From Streptomyces verrucosisporus (GTDB lineage Bacteria > Actinomycetota > Actinomycetes > Streptomycetales > Streptomycetaceae): DNA of 64,000 nt. Position numbers and translations under genes: made by a program. The notes beneath the pieces were generated by a model. It searched no databases. It was not told where the DNA came from and worked only from the letters and a program-made list of their open reading frames with translations. Of this stretch, positions 27,242-39,943 are shown in pieces. The stretch is from positions 248,001 to 312,000 of the forward strand of contig NZ_JADEYH010000002.1 of the NCBI RefSeq assembly GCF_017114865.1, given 5' to 3'. Positions within the stretch are counted from its first letter, which is position 1, and each line of letters starts with the position of its first letter.

Positions 27242-28717
27242 TCAAGGGCCTGCCGTGCCTGGCGAGAGGGCGATCCGGCGGGGCACCGATTCCATGCAGA
27301 ACGCCTCCGCCTCGGACTGCAACACGGCAGCCGACGCGCTGTTCGCCATCCGTGACCGGGCCATCGCGTCAGCCAGCTCCCGGATCCTGCGGGTAACCGG
27401 CTCCAATCGCTGCTCCGGCGGCAGCTCCAGGACAGGCCGCAGTGCCTGGGCGGCGCCCTCGGGTTCGCCGAGCGCCAGGTATGCCGAGGCTTGCGCGATC
27501 AGCATCTGGCTGCGGGTGCCGTAGGAGTGCAACATCTCATCGGAAAGAGCCTGTTGGGCTTCCCGCACCGCATGAGCCGGGTCGCCGGTGCGCAGCAGGA
27601 CGGCCGTGGCGTAGTTCGCGCGGCGGAATTCCGGACAGGAGAACACCCCGGCGATGTGATCGACACCCTGCCGGTCACGGGCGTCGGAGGCGCGAGCCAA
27701 CGCGGTGCGCGCTTCGTCGGCCGCGCCGAGCTGCGACCAGGCGTCGGCTTCCTGACAGGCCAGGAGAACCCCCACGGTGCCGTCGTCGGCGTGGGCGGTG
27801 CCGCGCCGGGCATGGGTGATGGCGTCCTTCATCCGCCCGTCCCAGAACGCGACCTTGCTGCGGGTGGACAGCACCCAGGCCCGCAGCCCGTCCTGATCGG
27901 CCAGTTCGGCGCACAGCCAGGCTGTACGGCCCTGGGTCTCGGCTTCCTGGAGCCGGCCGAAGTCGGAGGACATCCATGCGAGCAGCCCGCACAGATACCC
28001 GGCCGCCATGTACAGATCGGCGGTCTGGCGGGGGTACTGCCGCCCTTCCAGAAGAGCGAAGACCTGATCGCGCAGAGCACGGGTCCGGGTGAAGACGGCG
28101 ACCGGGTCCTGGAACAGGTAGTCGTGGGCCAGGGCCCGCGTATCGGCCGTGAGCTGTTCGAGCGCGAGATCGCCGACATTGGAGGTCTCCGCCCAGCGCG
28201 CCCACGTCGCGGACTCCTCTGCGGCGACCCGCACCAGCTCAGGGCCTTCCGGGACGGCGGGCTGCGTGGTGGGGGCGACCATGGGTGGGGCGGGTTCACC
28301 GACGGGTGCGACAGTGTGCTGCAGGATCCGCAGATCGCTCTCGGGGAGGGACCGCCGATCCTCCAGGTCCAGGAGGTCTTCCACCTGGCAGCCGAAGACC
28401 TCGGCGGTCATCAGGAGAACCGTCAGCGATGGACGCCGACTGGACGGGCCGGGCCACTTCTCCCACTTTCCGACCAGTGAGGCGTCGGCGGCAACGGCCC
28501 CGCCCGGCCCGGGCCGGGACGAACTGTGGTCGCTGATGCGGTCGGCGGTCTCCTGCAGTGTCCAGCCGTGTGCGTGCCTCCACGCCTCACGAGGGCGCAT
28601 ACGCCAGCGGGCGCGCATCTCGACCGCGATATCCGCGGTGCTGCATCCCGCGGCGAGCATTTCGTACCGGAGGCTGTCACGGGCGGCTTTCGAACCGGAC
28701 TTGGAGTGGTGAACCAT
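27242..28717 (-). CDS. XRE-family regulator with TPR-like C-terminus
   Basis: 491 residues from ATG 28717, preceded by AAGGAGCAGGGG. A helix-turn-helix of XRE type spans about residues 35-120 with an insertion between the helices (RHAHGWTLQETADRISDHSS; VGKWEKWP). The rest is helical repeat material typical of large Streptomyces XRE proteins, here rich in Trp and Asp. It points away from the small unknown genes at 28950-29596 and may control that divergent region. Confidence 0.78.
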   Translation of the reverse strand: MVHHSKSGSKAARDSLRYEMLAAGCSTADIAVEMRARWRMRPREAWRHAHGWTLQETADRISDHSSSRPGPGGAVAADASLVGKWEKWPGPSSRRPSLTVLLMTAEVFGCQVEDLLDLEDRRSLPESDLRILQHTVAPVGEPAPPMVAPTTQPAVPEGPELVRVAAEESATWARWAETSNVGDLALEQLTADTRALAHDYLFQDPVAVFTRTRALRDQVFALLEGRQYPRQTADLYMAAGYLCGLLAWMSSDFGRLQEAETQGRTAWLCAELADQDGLRAWVLSTRSKVAFWDGRMKDAITHARRGTAHADDGTVGVLLACQEADAWSQLGAADEARTALARASDARDRQGVDHIAGVFSCPEFRRANYATAVLLRTGDPAHAVREAQQALSDEMLHSYGTRSQMLIAQASAYLALGEPEGAAQALRPVLELPPEQRLEPVTRRIRELADAMARSRMANSASAAVLQSEAEAFCMESVPRRIALSPGTAGP

Positions 28718-28949
28718 CCCCTGCTCCTTACGCGCTGGACTGGGCCCAAGGTAGCGGTGCGGTTACCAGGTGCTCTCGTCGTCGCCCACATCCCAGGGTG
28801 TCCAGAAGTCCGTTCCGATGCCCAAAATCCGGCATTCCCGCTGCTCACGGCAGTTTTCTCGATCCAACGAATCTGGACACTCACGCCCGTGACCGCCAAG
28901 CGGACGGATGGGAGCGTCAAGGCACTGAATCACGCTCGGGAGTCAACCC

Positions 28950-29378
28950 ATGACAAAGGAAGTAGCGTCGCCTGCTGCCCCGCTGGTCCGGGCGGGGGTG
29001 TGGTGCGAGGCGGTCAGCACCCTTGCGGGCATGCCGGGAACGGCCACGCGCCGGGACGGATACGCGGCGCTGAGCCCGGAGGCGGCGGTCCGGTGGATCC
29101 GGGCCGGGGCGCGCACCGTGGCCTGCGTGCTCGGCCCGCACCAGGCCGGATACGTGCTGGACCACTGGGTGGACGGGCCCGGCTCGGCGCGGGCGTGCGC
29201 CCGGCTGCGCCGGGGCGAACCCTGCTCGCTGACCCTCTACCCGGGCATCCAGCACCTGACCTGGCAGGCCCGCCCGGTGCGGTTCCTGCGCCTGGCGGAG
29301 GTCAACGGCCGCCCCCCGTGCGGCCGTCGTTACCGGCCGCGCCTGCTGCCGGCCGGGAGGGACGACCGTGCCCGGTGA
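28950..29378 (+). CDS. Unknown small protein, 142 residues
   Basis: ATG 28950 lies a short way after AAAGGAAG-like sequence. It has four cysteines (VWCEAV, TVACVL, RACARL, PCSLTL) and a pattern of Gly/Ala/Arg with no signal peptide or helix-turn-helix. TLYPGIQHLTWQARPVRFLR near residue 105 is the most structured-looking part. The stop overlaps the start of the next gene by 11 bases. Position divergent from an XRE gene suggests regulation by it. I do not recognise the family. Confidence 0.5.
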   Translation: MTKEVASPAAPLVRAGVWCEAVSTLAGMPGTATRRDGYAALSPEAAVRWIRAGARTVACVLGPHQAGYVLDHWVDGPGSARACARLRRGEPCSLTLYPGIQHLTWQARPVRFLRLAEVNGRPPCGRRYRPRLLPAGRDDRAR

Positions 29379-29596
29379 CACGCCCCGGATGCCCGGCAGC
29401 GCGAGGAGGACCGGGCAGCCCGGCCGGCTGGGCTGCGCGTACCTGACCGTCAAGGCCAACCCCGGCGCTCTCGCCGTAGGAATTGTGCGACGTGGTCCTC
29501 ACCGCGATGGTCGCGTTGCGCACCATCACCCCGGACGCGCAGCGGGTGTTCCGCGAGAACCTGGAGCGCGTCGCCGCACGGGACGCGCTCCGCTGA
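29368..29596 (+). pseudogene. Small gene apparently interrupted by a frameshift
   Basis: GTG 29368 overlaps the preceding stop and has a strong ribosome site (CCGGGAGGGA). The reading frame starts PGDTPRMPGSARRTG, then GCAYLTVKANPGALAVG, but soon turns into Arg/His/Pro-rich nonsense. A second frame from about 29484, directly after a TAG, reads CDVVLTAMVALRTITPDAQR and ENLERVAARDALR with a stop at 29594-29596. A one-base frame change near 29480 would join both into a protein of about 75 residues. The family is unknown to me. Confidence 0.4.
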
Positions 29597-29638
29597 GCCG
29601 CGCCTCCGCGAGAGGCGGGGACGGCGGGGAAGACGGCG

Positions 29639-29681
29639 CCGCCGGTCGCCGGGACCGCGTCGCGGTCCCGGCGACCGGCGG
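29639..29681. terminator. Near-perfect 21-bp palindrome (serC terminator)
   Basis: Arms 29639-29659 and 29661-29681 are exactly complementary around a single T at 29660. The element lies between the small rightward gene and the leftward serC and can terminate both. Confidence 0.85.
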
Positions 29682-29707
29682 CCGGGAGTTGCCTACCGCC
29701 GTGCGGC

Positions 29708-33885
<4,178 letters not shown>

Positions 33886-33891
33886 GCCACC

Positions 33892-34137
33892 ATGCGGGTC
33901 GGGAGCATCTACGCCAACGACGGGTACGGCGGCCGGGCCATCCGCACGTCGGGGCCCAACGGGCGTACCTGTAACGGGGATTCGGGCGGACCGCTGTTCA
34001 AGCTCGTGGGCGGGAAGCGTTACCAGGTGGGGGGCGTGTCCGGGGGCACCCGGTACTGCCCCGACGACTCCAACTTCGTTTTCGCGAGCACGCCCACCAG
34101 CCTCACGTGGATCGAGAACGTGATGAGGGATTTCTGA
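33892..34137 (+). pseudogene. Trypsin-like serine protease, C-terminal fragment
   Basis: 81 codons starting a few bases after the dehydrogenase stop. TCNGDSGGPLFKLVGG contains the active-site serine loop GDSGGP of chymotrypsin-fold proteases (Ser31), and GVSGGTRYCPDDSNFVF with TSLTWIENVM is the usual C-terminal strand and helix. The His and Asp of the triad and the signal peptide are missing, as the N-terminal two thirds of the protein are absent. No independent promoter is apparent. A truncated remnant. Confidence 0.75.
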
Positions 34138-34171
34138 CCCTCCCGTGAACAGCCCACCGGAACCAGGGAGG

Positions 34172-34750
34172 ATGATCCCCATCACCGGACGCATCGTCAC
34201 GACGGCCCTGCTGCTCGGCGCCCTGCTGGCCCCGGCCGGCACCGCGGCCGGGGAGGTCGCCGCGCCCGTCACGACCGGGGCGGTCTTCAACGACCCCCAG
34301 GGCACCACGGCCCGGAAGAACGCCGTCAAGGACCACATCATCGGCGCGGTCAACGCCACGCAGAGCGGGCGGACCATCCGCGCCGCCCTGTACGCGCTGG
34401 CCGACCAGGACTACGCGGACGCGCTGATCGCCGCGCACGACCGGGGCGTCCAGGTCAGGGTCGTACTGGACTCCAAGTACGCGGACCGGTCCGCGGCGCG
34501 GAACGTGCGGACCGCGCTCGGCGGCGACACCGCGGACGGCTACCTGGCGCACTCGAAGTACCTGACCGTCGAGGGCAACTACGCGGGCCACCCGGACACC
34601 AAGTGGACCTTCACCGGTTCGCACAACCTGGACCACTCCTCGCTCCGGGAGAACGACGAGGCCCTGCTCCGGCTGGAGGGTGCGGCGCCGCACGACGCCT
34701 ACAAGCGGAACTTCCTCGACATGCGGGCCGTCGCCACCCCCGTCGGCTGA
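34172..34750 (+). CDS. Secreted phospholipase-D-like protein with a single HKD-type motif
   Basis: 192 residues from ATG 34172; GTG 34145 would add nine. GGGAGG directly abuts the ATG, so the start is uncertain. A signal peptide (IVTTALLLGALLAPAG) is followed by one PLD-type domain: VFNDPQG, AHSKYLTVEG with the HxK motif, and FTGSHNLDHSSLRENDEALL, the GSxN and following element. Such Nuc-like proteins act as dimers. Most secreted Streptomyces relatives have two domains, so this may also be an internally shortened gene. Confidence 0.68.
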   Translation: MIPITGRIVTTALLLGALLAPAGTAAGEVAAPVTTGAVFNDPQGTTARKNAVKDHIIGAVNATQSGRTIRAALYALADQDYADALIAAHDRGVQVRVVLDSKYADRSAARNVRTALGGDTADGYLAHSKYLTVEGNYAGHPDTKWTFTGSHNLDHSSLRENDEALLRLEGAAPHDAYKRNFLDMRAVATPVG

Positions 34751-34844
34751 CGCCGTGGACCCGGGCCCCGGCGGGATGCCCCGCCGGGGCCCGCCGTCGT
34801 GCCGTCGCCCTGGAGCCCCCTTCGGGCCAGGAGTGGTATGCGAA

Positions 34845-34862
34845 AGTTACGGATGCGTAACT
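34845..34862. promoter_or_regulatory. Palindrome in front of the CocE-type hydrolase gene
   Basis: AGTTACG (34845-34851), a 4-base spacer and CGTAACT (34856-34862) form an 18-base palindrome. A second, weaker GTTACC-AAC-GGTAAG element follows at about 34872-34886. Both are AT-rich for this genome and sit 80-120 bases before the gene, where a repressor could act. The regulator is unknown. Confidence 0.5.
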
Positions 34863-34965
34863 TACTGACGGGTTACCAACGGTAAGTCGCGTGCCTAGTC
34901 TCGGGTCACCTTCCCCACACGCCCGCCGGCCCCCACACCGGCGACACGACCCAGGAAGAGGGCCC

Positions 34966-36537
34966 ATGGGACACCCTCGCAGGCGTCTGCGCACGTCCAC
35001 CGCCGTCGCCGCCGTCTCGGCCGCGGTGCTGGCCGGGACCGTCGCCGGCCCGGTCACCGCCGCCCACGGCGCGACCACCTCGTCCACCGTCCGCTTCGTG
35101 GAGATCCCCGGCGACGGCGGCACGCCGCTGGCCGCCAACGTCGTCGTGCCCGGCGACGCGGACGGCGGGCGCCGCTACCCGCTCGTCGTGCTCCCCACCA
35201 GCTGGTCCATGCCGCAGGTCGAGTACCTCGCCCAGGCCAGGAAGCTCGCCGACTCCGGCTACGTGGTGCTCAGCTACAACTCGCGCGGCTTCTGGCAGTC
35301 CGGCGGCGAGATCGAGGTCGCCGGCCCGCCCGACATCGCCGACGCCTCGAAGGCCATCGACTGGGCGCTGGCCAACACCCCCGCCGACCCCGAGCGGATC
35401 GGCATGGCCGGCATCTCCTACGGCGCGGGCATCAGCCTGCTGGCCTCCGCCCACGACGACCGGATCAAGGCCGTGGTCGCCATGAGCGGCTGGGCCGATT
35501 TGGTCGACTCCATCTACAGCGGCCGCACCCAGCACACCCAGGCGGCCACGTTCCTCACCGGAGCCGGCTACCTCACCGGCCGCCCCGGTGACGAGTTCAA
35601 GGAGATCATCTCCGGCTTCCTCGCCTCCGACATGGAGAAGGAAGGCGACATGATCGCCTGGGGGAAGAAGCGCTCCGCCGCCACCCACATCGACCGGATC
35701 AACGCCAACGGTCCCGCGATCATGCTGGGCAACGCCTGGGGCGACTCGATCTTCCCGCCCAACCAGTACGCCGACTTCTACGAGAAGCTGACCGGCCCCA
35801 AGCGCCTGGAGTTCCGGCACGGCGACCACGCCACCCCCGAGATGCCCGGCCTGCTGGGCCTGCCCAACGACGTGTGGAACAGCGCCGAGCGCTGGCTCGA
35901 CCACCACCTCAAGGGCGAGGACAACGGCGTCGACCGCGAGCGGCCCGTCCAGCTCACCGACCGCCAGGGCGACCAGGAGGGCTACCCCGACTGGAAGTCC
36001 GTGCCCTCGGGCACCGAGCGGATCGCGCTGAACGACACCGAGCGCGTCCTGGCGAACCTCGACTCCGGCGCGAACGGCGGCACGGTCTTCCTCTCCAGCA
36101 TCTTCGACCAGCTCACCGGCCTCCCGCCGGCGGTCTCCGTCCCGCTGCTGCCCGACTGGTACTCCGCGGTCTGGAAGTCCGAGCGGTACGCCGCCGCCCG
36201 GCAGGTCCGGGGCACGGTGAAGCTGCACACCACGGTGACCTCCAACAAGTCCAGCGGCACCTTCGTCGCCCACCTGTACGACGTGGGTCCGCTGGGCGTG
36301 GGCAGGTTGGTCACCCACGCGCCGTTCAGCTTCCACGACAGGACGCCGGGCGAGGCGTTCGGCGTGGACCTGGAGTTGTTCTCGACCGCCTACGACGTCC
36401 CGGCCGGGCACCGGCTCGCCCTGGTGATCGACACCGTCGACCCGCTCTACGCCGAGCACAACCCGTTCGGCGCGAAGCTCGCCTTCTCCTCGCCCGCCCA
36501 CGACCCCTCGTACGCCGAGATCCCCGTGCGCGACTGA
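34966..36537 (+). CDS. Secreted CocE/NonD (S15-like) alpha/beta hydrolase
   Basis: 523 residues from ATG 34966. A signal peptide runs about 1-36 (AVAAVSAAVLAGTVAG; cleavage near TAAHGA). The catalytic domain has YPLVVLPTSWSMPQ, the nucleophile elbow GISYGAG (Ser near 151), and GDHATPE with the likely His. The C-terminal beta-sandwich from about residue 345 (TVKLHTTVTSNKSSGTFVAH) is the X-Pro dipeptidyl-peptidase C domain common in this group. It hydrolyses esters or acyl peptides outside the cell. Followed by a strong terminator and a TetR gene. Confidence 0.83.
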   Translation: MGHPRRRLRTSTAVAAVSAAVLAGTVAGPVTAAHGATTSSTVRFVEIPGDGGTPLAANVVVPGDADGGRRYPLVVLPTSWSMPQVEYLAQARKLADSGYVVLSYNSRGFWQSGGEIEVAGPPDIADASKAIDWALANTPADPERIGMAGISYGAGISLLASAHDDRIKAVVAMSGWADLVDSIYSGRTQHTQAATFLTGAGYLTGRPGDEFKEIISGFLASDMEKEGDMIAWGKKRSAATHIDRINANGPAIMLGNAWGDSIFPPNQYADFYEKLTGPKRLEFRHGDHATPEMPGLLGLPNDVWNSAERWLDHHLKGEDNGVDRERPVQLTDRQGDQEGYPDWKSVPSGTERIALNDTERVLANLDSGANGGTVFLSSIFDQLTGLPPAVSVPLLPDWYSAVWKSERYAAARQVRGTVKLHTTVTSNKSSGTFVAHLYDVGPLGVGRLVTHAPFSFHDRTPGEAFGVDLELFSTAYDVPAGHRLALVIDTVDPLYAEHNPFGAKLAFSSPAHDPSYAEIPVRD

Positions 36538-36541
36538 GCAC

Positions 36542-36578
36542 CCGCCGGCCCGCGCCCCACTGGGGCGCGGGCCGGCGG
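36542..36578. terminator. Hydrolase gene terminator (18-bp stem)
   Basis: Arms 36542-36559 and 36561-36578 are exactly complementary around one base, starting five bases after the stop codon. Confidence 0.85.
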
Positions 36579-36617
36579 CGTCCTCTCGTGGTCACCGCGC
36601 GAAACCGGGCACCCGGG

Positions 36618-36653
36618 TTTGAGAACAGTCGTTCTTGACCGATCGTTCTCAAA
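36618..36653. promoter_or_regulatory. Probable TetR operator
   Basis: TTTGAGAAC (36618-36626) and GTTCTCAAA (36645-36653) are a 9-base inverted repeat around an 18-base spacer that itself contains GAACAGTCGTTC. The element ends 18 bases before the TetR start codon and is AT-rich, so it probably overlaps the promoter and serves autorepression. Confidence 0.6.
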
Positions 36654-36670
36654 TTCGTATCGTCGGCGGC

Positions 36671-37264
36671 ATGGGAAGACCACGCGCTTTCGACGAGGAT
36701 CAGGCCGTCCGGACGGCGGCCGAGCTGTTCGCCGGCCACGGCTACGAGGGAACCTCCGTCGACGATCTGGTCACCGCGCTCGGCGTCCACCGGGGCAGCC
36801 TCTACAAGGTCTTCGGCAGCAAGCGCGGCCTCTACCTGGCCACGCTCCGCCACCACCTCGACCGGCACGTCCTGCCGTTCGCCGCCGAACTGGCCACGGC
36901 CCGGGACCTGGAAAGCGCCCTCGTCCCGGCCGCCGAGGCGTTCGACGGCGGTCCCGCCGCCGGTCTGCTGCTGCTGGCGCAGGCCGAGCGGGCGCACCGC
37001 GATCCGGAGGTCGCGGCGCTGACCGAGGAGGGCTTCGCGGCACTGGAGAGGGCCCTCGCCCGGGTGTTGGCCGCATCGGGCGGCCCGGACGCCGAGGCGG
37101 GGCCCGACCTCGCCGCCGTACTCGGCGCCGCCGTGCTCGGCCTCCGGCTGCGCTCCCGCACGGCGGGAGTCGTCCCGAAGGCGGCGCGCGCCCTGGCGGC
37201 GTGCGCCGTGCCCCCGCCCGCCGGGACCGCTTCGCGGCCGGCCGACCTCCCGACAGGAGAATGA
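36671..37264 (+). CDS. TetR/AcrR family regulator
   Basis: 197 residues from ATG 36671. The N-terminal helix-turn-helix is MGRPRAFDEDQAVRTAAELF, then GYEGTSVDDLVTALGVHRGS with LYKVFGSKRGLYLATL, the standard TetR layout. The C-terminal ligand-binding helices are Ala/Leu-rich. Its stop overlaps the next start (ATGA at 37261-37264), so it is co-translated with the small gene that follows. It probably represses this operon through the inverted repeat at 36618-36653. Confidence 0.88.
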   Translation: MGRPRAFDEDQAVRTAAELFAGHGYEGTSVDDLVTALGVHRGSLYKVFGSKRGLYLATLRHHLDRHVLPFAAELATARDLESALVPAAEAFDGGPAAGLLLLAQAERAHRDPEVAALTEEGFAALERALARVLAASGGPDAEAGPDLAAVLGAAVLGLRLRSRTAGVVPKAARALAACAVPPPAGTASRPADLPTGE

Positions 37265-37623
37265 CCATGGCCCGCGTCACCGTCGCCGACGACACCCTCA
37301 CCGTCGAGGTGGAGGGACTCGACAAGCTCTGGGCGCTCAGGAGCCGCCTGGAGATACCGCTCGCCAACGTCCGTGGAGCCACCCGCGATCCCGGTATCGT
37401 CCGCGACCCCAAGGGCATCCGCGCGCCCGGCACCCACGTACCGGGCGTCATCGTCGCGGGCACCTTCCACCGCGACGGCGAGCGCGTCTTCTGGGACGTC
37501 AAGGACCCGGAGAAGGCCGTCGTCATCGAACTCGCCGACGAGCGTTACGTCCGTCTCGTCGTCCAGGTCGACGACCCGCGCGCCGTGGTGGAACTCGTCG
37601 AGGGCGCCAGACGGGGACGGTGA
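37261..37623 (+). CDS. Conserved-type small protein (PH-like beta domain?)
   Basis: 120 residues, ATG 37261, coupled to the TetR gene by ATGA. The sequence alternates in the way of an all-beta fold: RVTVADDTLTVEVEGLDKLW, LEIPLANVRGATRDPGIVRD, VPGVIVAGTFHRDGERVFWD and RYVRLVVQVDDPRAVVELVE. I recall similar proteins paired with TetR genes in other Streptomyces, but not a function. It is cytoplasmic, as there is no signal peptide. Confidence 0.65.
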   Translation: MTMARVTVADDTLTVEVEGLDKLWALRSRLEIPLANVRGATRDPGIVRDPKGIRAPGTHVPGVIVAGTFHRDGERVFWDVKDPEKAVVIELADERYVRLVVQVDDPRAVVELVEGARRGR

Positions 37624-37676
37624 CCGGCCGTTCCGCGGCACGGTCGCCGGACCGGCCCCGGAGCGACGGCGGCCCC

Positions 37677-37738
37677 GCCCGGACGCGGACCGGCCCCGGA
37701 GCGACGCCCGTCGCTCCGGGGCCGGTCCGCGTCCGGGC
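37677..37738. terminator. 30-bp perfect inverted repeat between convergent genes
   Basis: Arms 37677-37706 and 37709-37738 are exactly complementary with a 2-base centre. An extra direct copy of 20 bases of the left arm lies just upstream (37648-37667 repeats 37686-37705). It separates the small protein gene from the citrate synthase gene and can end both transcripts. Confidence 0.85.
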
Positions 37739-37749
37739 GGACGGGGGGC

Positions 37750-38850
37750 TCAGCGGGCGATCTCGTCGTAGCCCTCGATCTCCCGCACACTGCGCGAGCC
37801 CGGGCCCACGTAGCGTGCGGAGGGACGCACCAGACGGCCGGTGCGCTTCTGCTCCAGGATGTGCGCCGACCAGCCGGCGGTGCGGGCGCAGCTGAACATC
37901 GAGGTGAACATGTGCGCCGGGACCTCGGCGAAGTCCAGCACGATCGCCGCCCAGAACTCCACGTTGGTGGCCAGCACCCGGTCCGGACGCCGGTTGTGCA
38001 GCTCCTCCAGCGCCGCCTTCTCCAGGGCCTCGGCGACCTCGAAGCGCGGCGCGCCCAGCTCCCTGGCGGTACGGCGCAGCACACGGGCGCGCGGGTCCTC
38101 GGCGCGGTAGACGCGGTGGCCGAAGCCCATCAGGCGCTCGCCGCGGTCCAGGGCGCCCTTCACGTACGCCCGGGCGTCACCGGTCCGCTCGATCTCCTCG
38201 ATCATGCCCAGCACGCGCGAGGGCGCGCCGCCGTGCAGCGGGCCGGACATCGCGCCCACCGCGCCCGACAGCGCCGCCGCCACGTCCGCGCCGGTGGAGG
38301 CGATGACGCGGGCGGTGAAGGTGGAGGCGTTCATGCCGTGCTCGGCGGCCGACGTCCAGTAGGCGTCCACGGCCGCGACGTGCTTGGGGTCGGGCTCGCC
38401 CCGCCAGCGGCGCATGAAGCGCTCCACGACGGTCTCGGCCTTGTCGATCTCCCGCTGCGGCACCATCGGCAGGCCCTGGCCGCGCGCCGACTGGGCGACG
38501 TACGACAGCGCCATCACCGCGGCCCGCGCCAGGTCGTCGCGGGCCTGCCGCTCGTCGATGTCCAGCAGCGGGCGCAGGCCCCACACGGGCGCGAGCATCG
38601 CCAGCGCGGACTGCACGTCCACGCGGATGTCACCCGAGTGGACCGGGATGGGGAAGGGCTCGGCCGGGGGCAGGCCGGGGGTGAAGCCGCCGTCCACCAG
38701 CAGGCCCCACACGTTCTCGAAGGAGACGTGGCCCACCAGGTCCTCGATGTCCACACCCCGGTAGCGGAGGGCGCCGCCCTCCTTGTCGGGCTCGGCGATC
38801 TCCGTCTCGAACGCGACGACTCCCTCGAGTCCGGGTACGAAGTCGGACAT
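37750..38850 (-). CDS. Citrate synthase-like protein
   Basis: 366 residues from ATG 38850. Residues that match the family: GVDIEDLVGHVSFENVWGLL near the N-terminus, EHGMNASTFTARVIAST with the first active-site His, SGPLHGGAPSRVLGM, MGFGHRVYRAEDPRARVL with the second His, and RVLATNVEFWAAIVLDFAEV with the active-site Asp region. The length is that of the short (type I/II) actinobacterial form, condensing acetyl-CoA and oxaloacetate, or 2-methylcitrate. It diverges from pdxH. Confidence 0.9.
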   Translation of the reverse strand: MSDFVPGLEGVVAFETEIAEPDKEGGALRYRGVDIEDLVGHVSFENVWGLLVDGGFTPGLPPAEPFPIPVHSGDIRVDVQSALAMLAPVWGLRPLLDIDERQARDDLARAAVMALSYVAQSARGQGLPMVPQREIDKAETVVERFMRRWRGEPDPKHVAAVDAYWTSAAEHGMNASTFTARVIASTGADVAAALSGAVGAMSGPLHGGAPSRVLGMIEEIERTGDARAYVKGALDRGERLMGFGHRVYRAEDPRARVLRRTARELGAPRFEVAEALEKAALEELHNRRPDRVLATNVEFWAAIVLDFAEVPAHMFTSMFSCARTAGWSAHILEQKRTGRLVRPSARYVGPGSRSVREIEGYDEIAR

Positions 38851-39205
38851 CTGGCGGCTCCTCGTATGTGGTTCGGTAGGAGGACGGCGGGCACCCCAGG
38901 GGGCCGGTCGGCTCTCTGCGGGTGTGCCTGCGCGGTTCCGCCGCCGCGTGGGGCCGGCGGTCCGGGCCGGCACCCGGTCCTGCCCTGCTGCTGTTGGGCT
39001 GCCGGTGGTGACCGGGCAGTGACTGGTCGGACACGATAGCCCGCGCTGTGCGAAGGCCACAGTGGTCCAGCCAGCGATTCTGTCCGGTTCGGCAGGTGCG
39101 GGGAAGAGTGAGATGCGGCACACTCCCCGTTTCCCCGTCTCCAGGTGTACACGCTCCCGCGGACGGGCAAACTCGCCCGCCACCGCCCGATGCCGCGCGA
39201 GGGAC
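38851..39205. promoter_or_regulatory. Divergent promoter region, citrate synthase and pdxH
   Basis: These 355 bases hold no gene. They contain the two outward promoters; one likely site is near 39030-39045 (GACACGATAGCCC). A short GCGGGCGAG/... GGGC repeat lies near 39160-39180. I found no operator with clear symmetry. Confidence 0.4.
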
Positions 39206-39943
39206 GTGTTGCAAGATGAACGCGTGCCCCAAGCCGACGACGCAGCCCGCGAAGCCCTCGCCCACCGTCCGCATCTGGACCCCGCCGCCATGCGGGCCCA
39301 CTACCGCGCGGAAGGACTCCCGGAGGAGGAGCTCGCCGCCGACCCGTACGGACAGTTCCTGCGCTGGTTCGAGGAGGCGGTGACCGCCGGACTCCACGAA
39401 CCGAACGCGATGGTCGTCTCGACGGCCGACGAGCGGGGGCGGCCCAGCTCGCGCACGGTGCTGCTCAAGCAGTTCGACGAGCGCGGCTTCGTCTTCTACA
39501 CCAACTACGGCTCGCGCAAGGGCCGCGAGATCGACGCCAACCCGTACGTCTCGCTGCTCTTCCCCTGGCACGCCGTGGCCCGCCAGGTGATCGTCGCCGG
39601 CCGGGCGGAGCGCACCGGCCGCGACGAGACGGCCGCCTACTTCCGCACCCGTCCGCACGGCTCGCAGCTCGGGGCGTGGGCCAGCGAGCAGTCCTCGAAG
39701 GTGGCCTCCCGGGAGGAGCTGGACCGCGCGTACGAACAGCTCGCGGAGCGCTACCCGGACACGGAGCGGGTCCCGGTCCCGCCGCACTGGGGCGGCTACC
39801 GGGTGGTGGCGCGGACGGTGGAGTTCTGGCAGGGCCGCGAGAACCGCCTCCACGACCGCCTGCGCTACGTCCGCCGGGACTCGGGCGTTCCGGGGGGCCC
39901 GGGCGACACGGCGGCCTGGACGGTCGAACGCCTCAGCCCCTGA
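39206..39943 (+). CDS. pdxH: Pyridoxamine 5'-phosphate oxidase
   Basis: 245 residues from GTG 39206. TTG 39209 and GTG 39224 are alternatives; GAGGGA at 39199-39204 favours the upstream ones. It oxidises pyridoxine or pyridoxamine phosphate to pyridoxal phosphate using FMN. Marks: [40 protein letters not shown] with the FMN phosphate-binding residues, [17 protein letters not shown], and the C-terminal [11 protein letters not shown]. The length is the usual one for PdxH. It diverges from the citrate synthase gene. Confidence 0.93.
   Translation: MLQDERVPQADDAAREALAHRPHLDPAAMRAHYRAEGLPEEELAADPYGQFLRWFEEAVTAGLHEPNAMVVSTADERGRPSSRTVLLKQFDERGFVFYTNYGSRKGREIDANPYVSLLFPWHAVARQVIVAGRAERTGRDETAAYFRTRPHGSQLGAWASEQSSKVASREELDRAYEQLAERYPDTERVPVPPHWGGYRVVARTVEFWQGRENRLHDRLRYVRRDSGVPGGPGDTAAWTVERLSP

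Noticed and set aside
34906..36501. Minus-strand 531-codon frame opposite the CocE-type gene
   Set aside because: No signal or motif, and the plus frame has signal peptide and active-site motifs.
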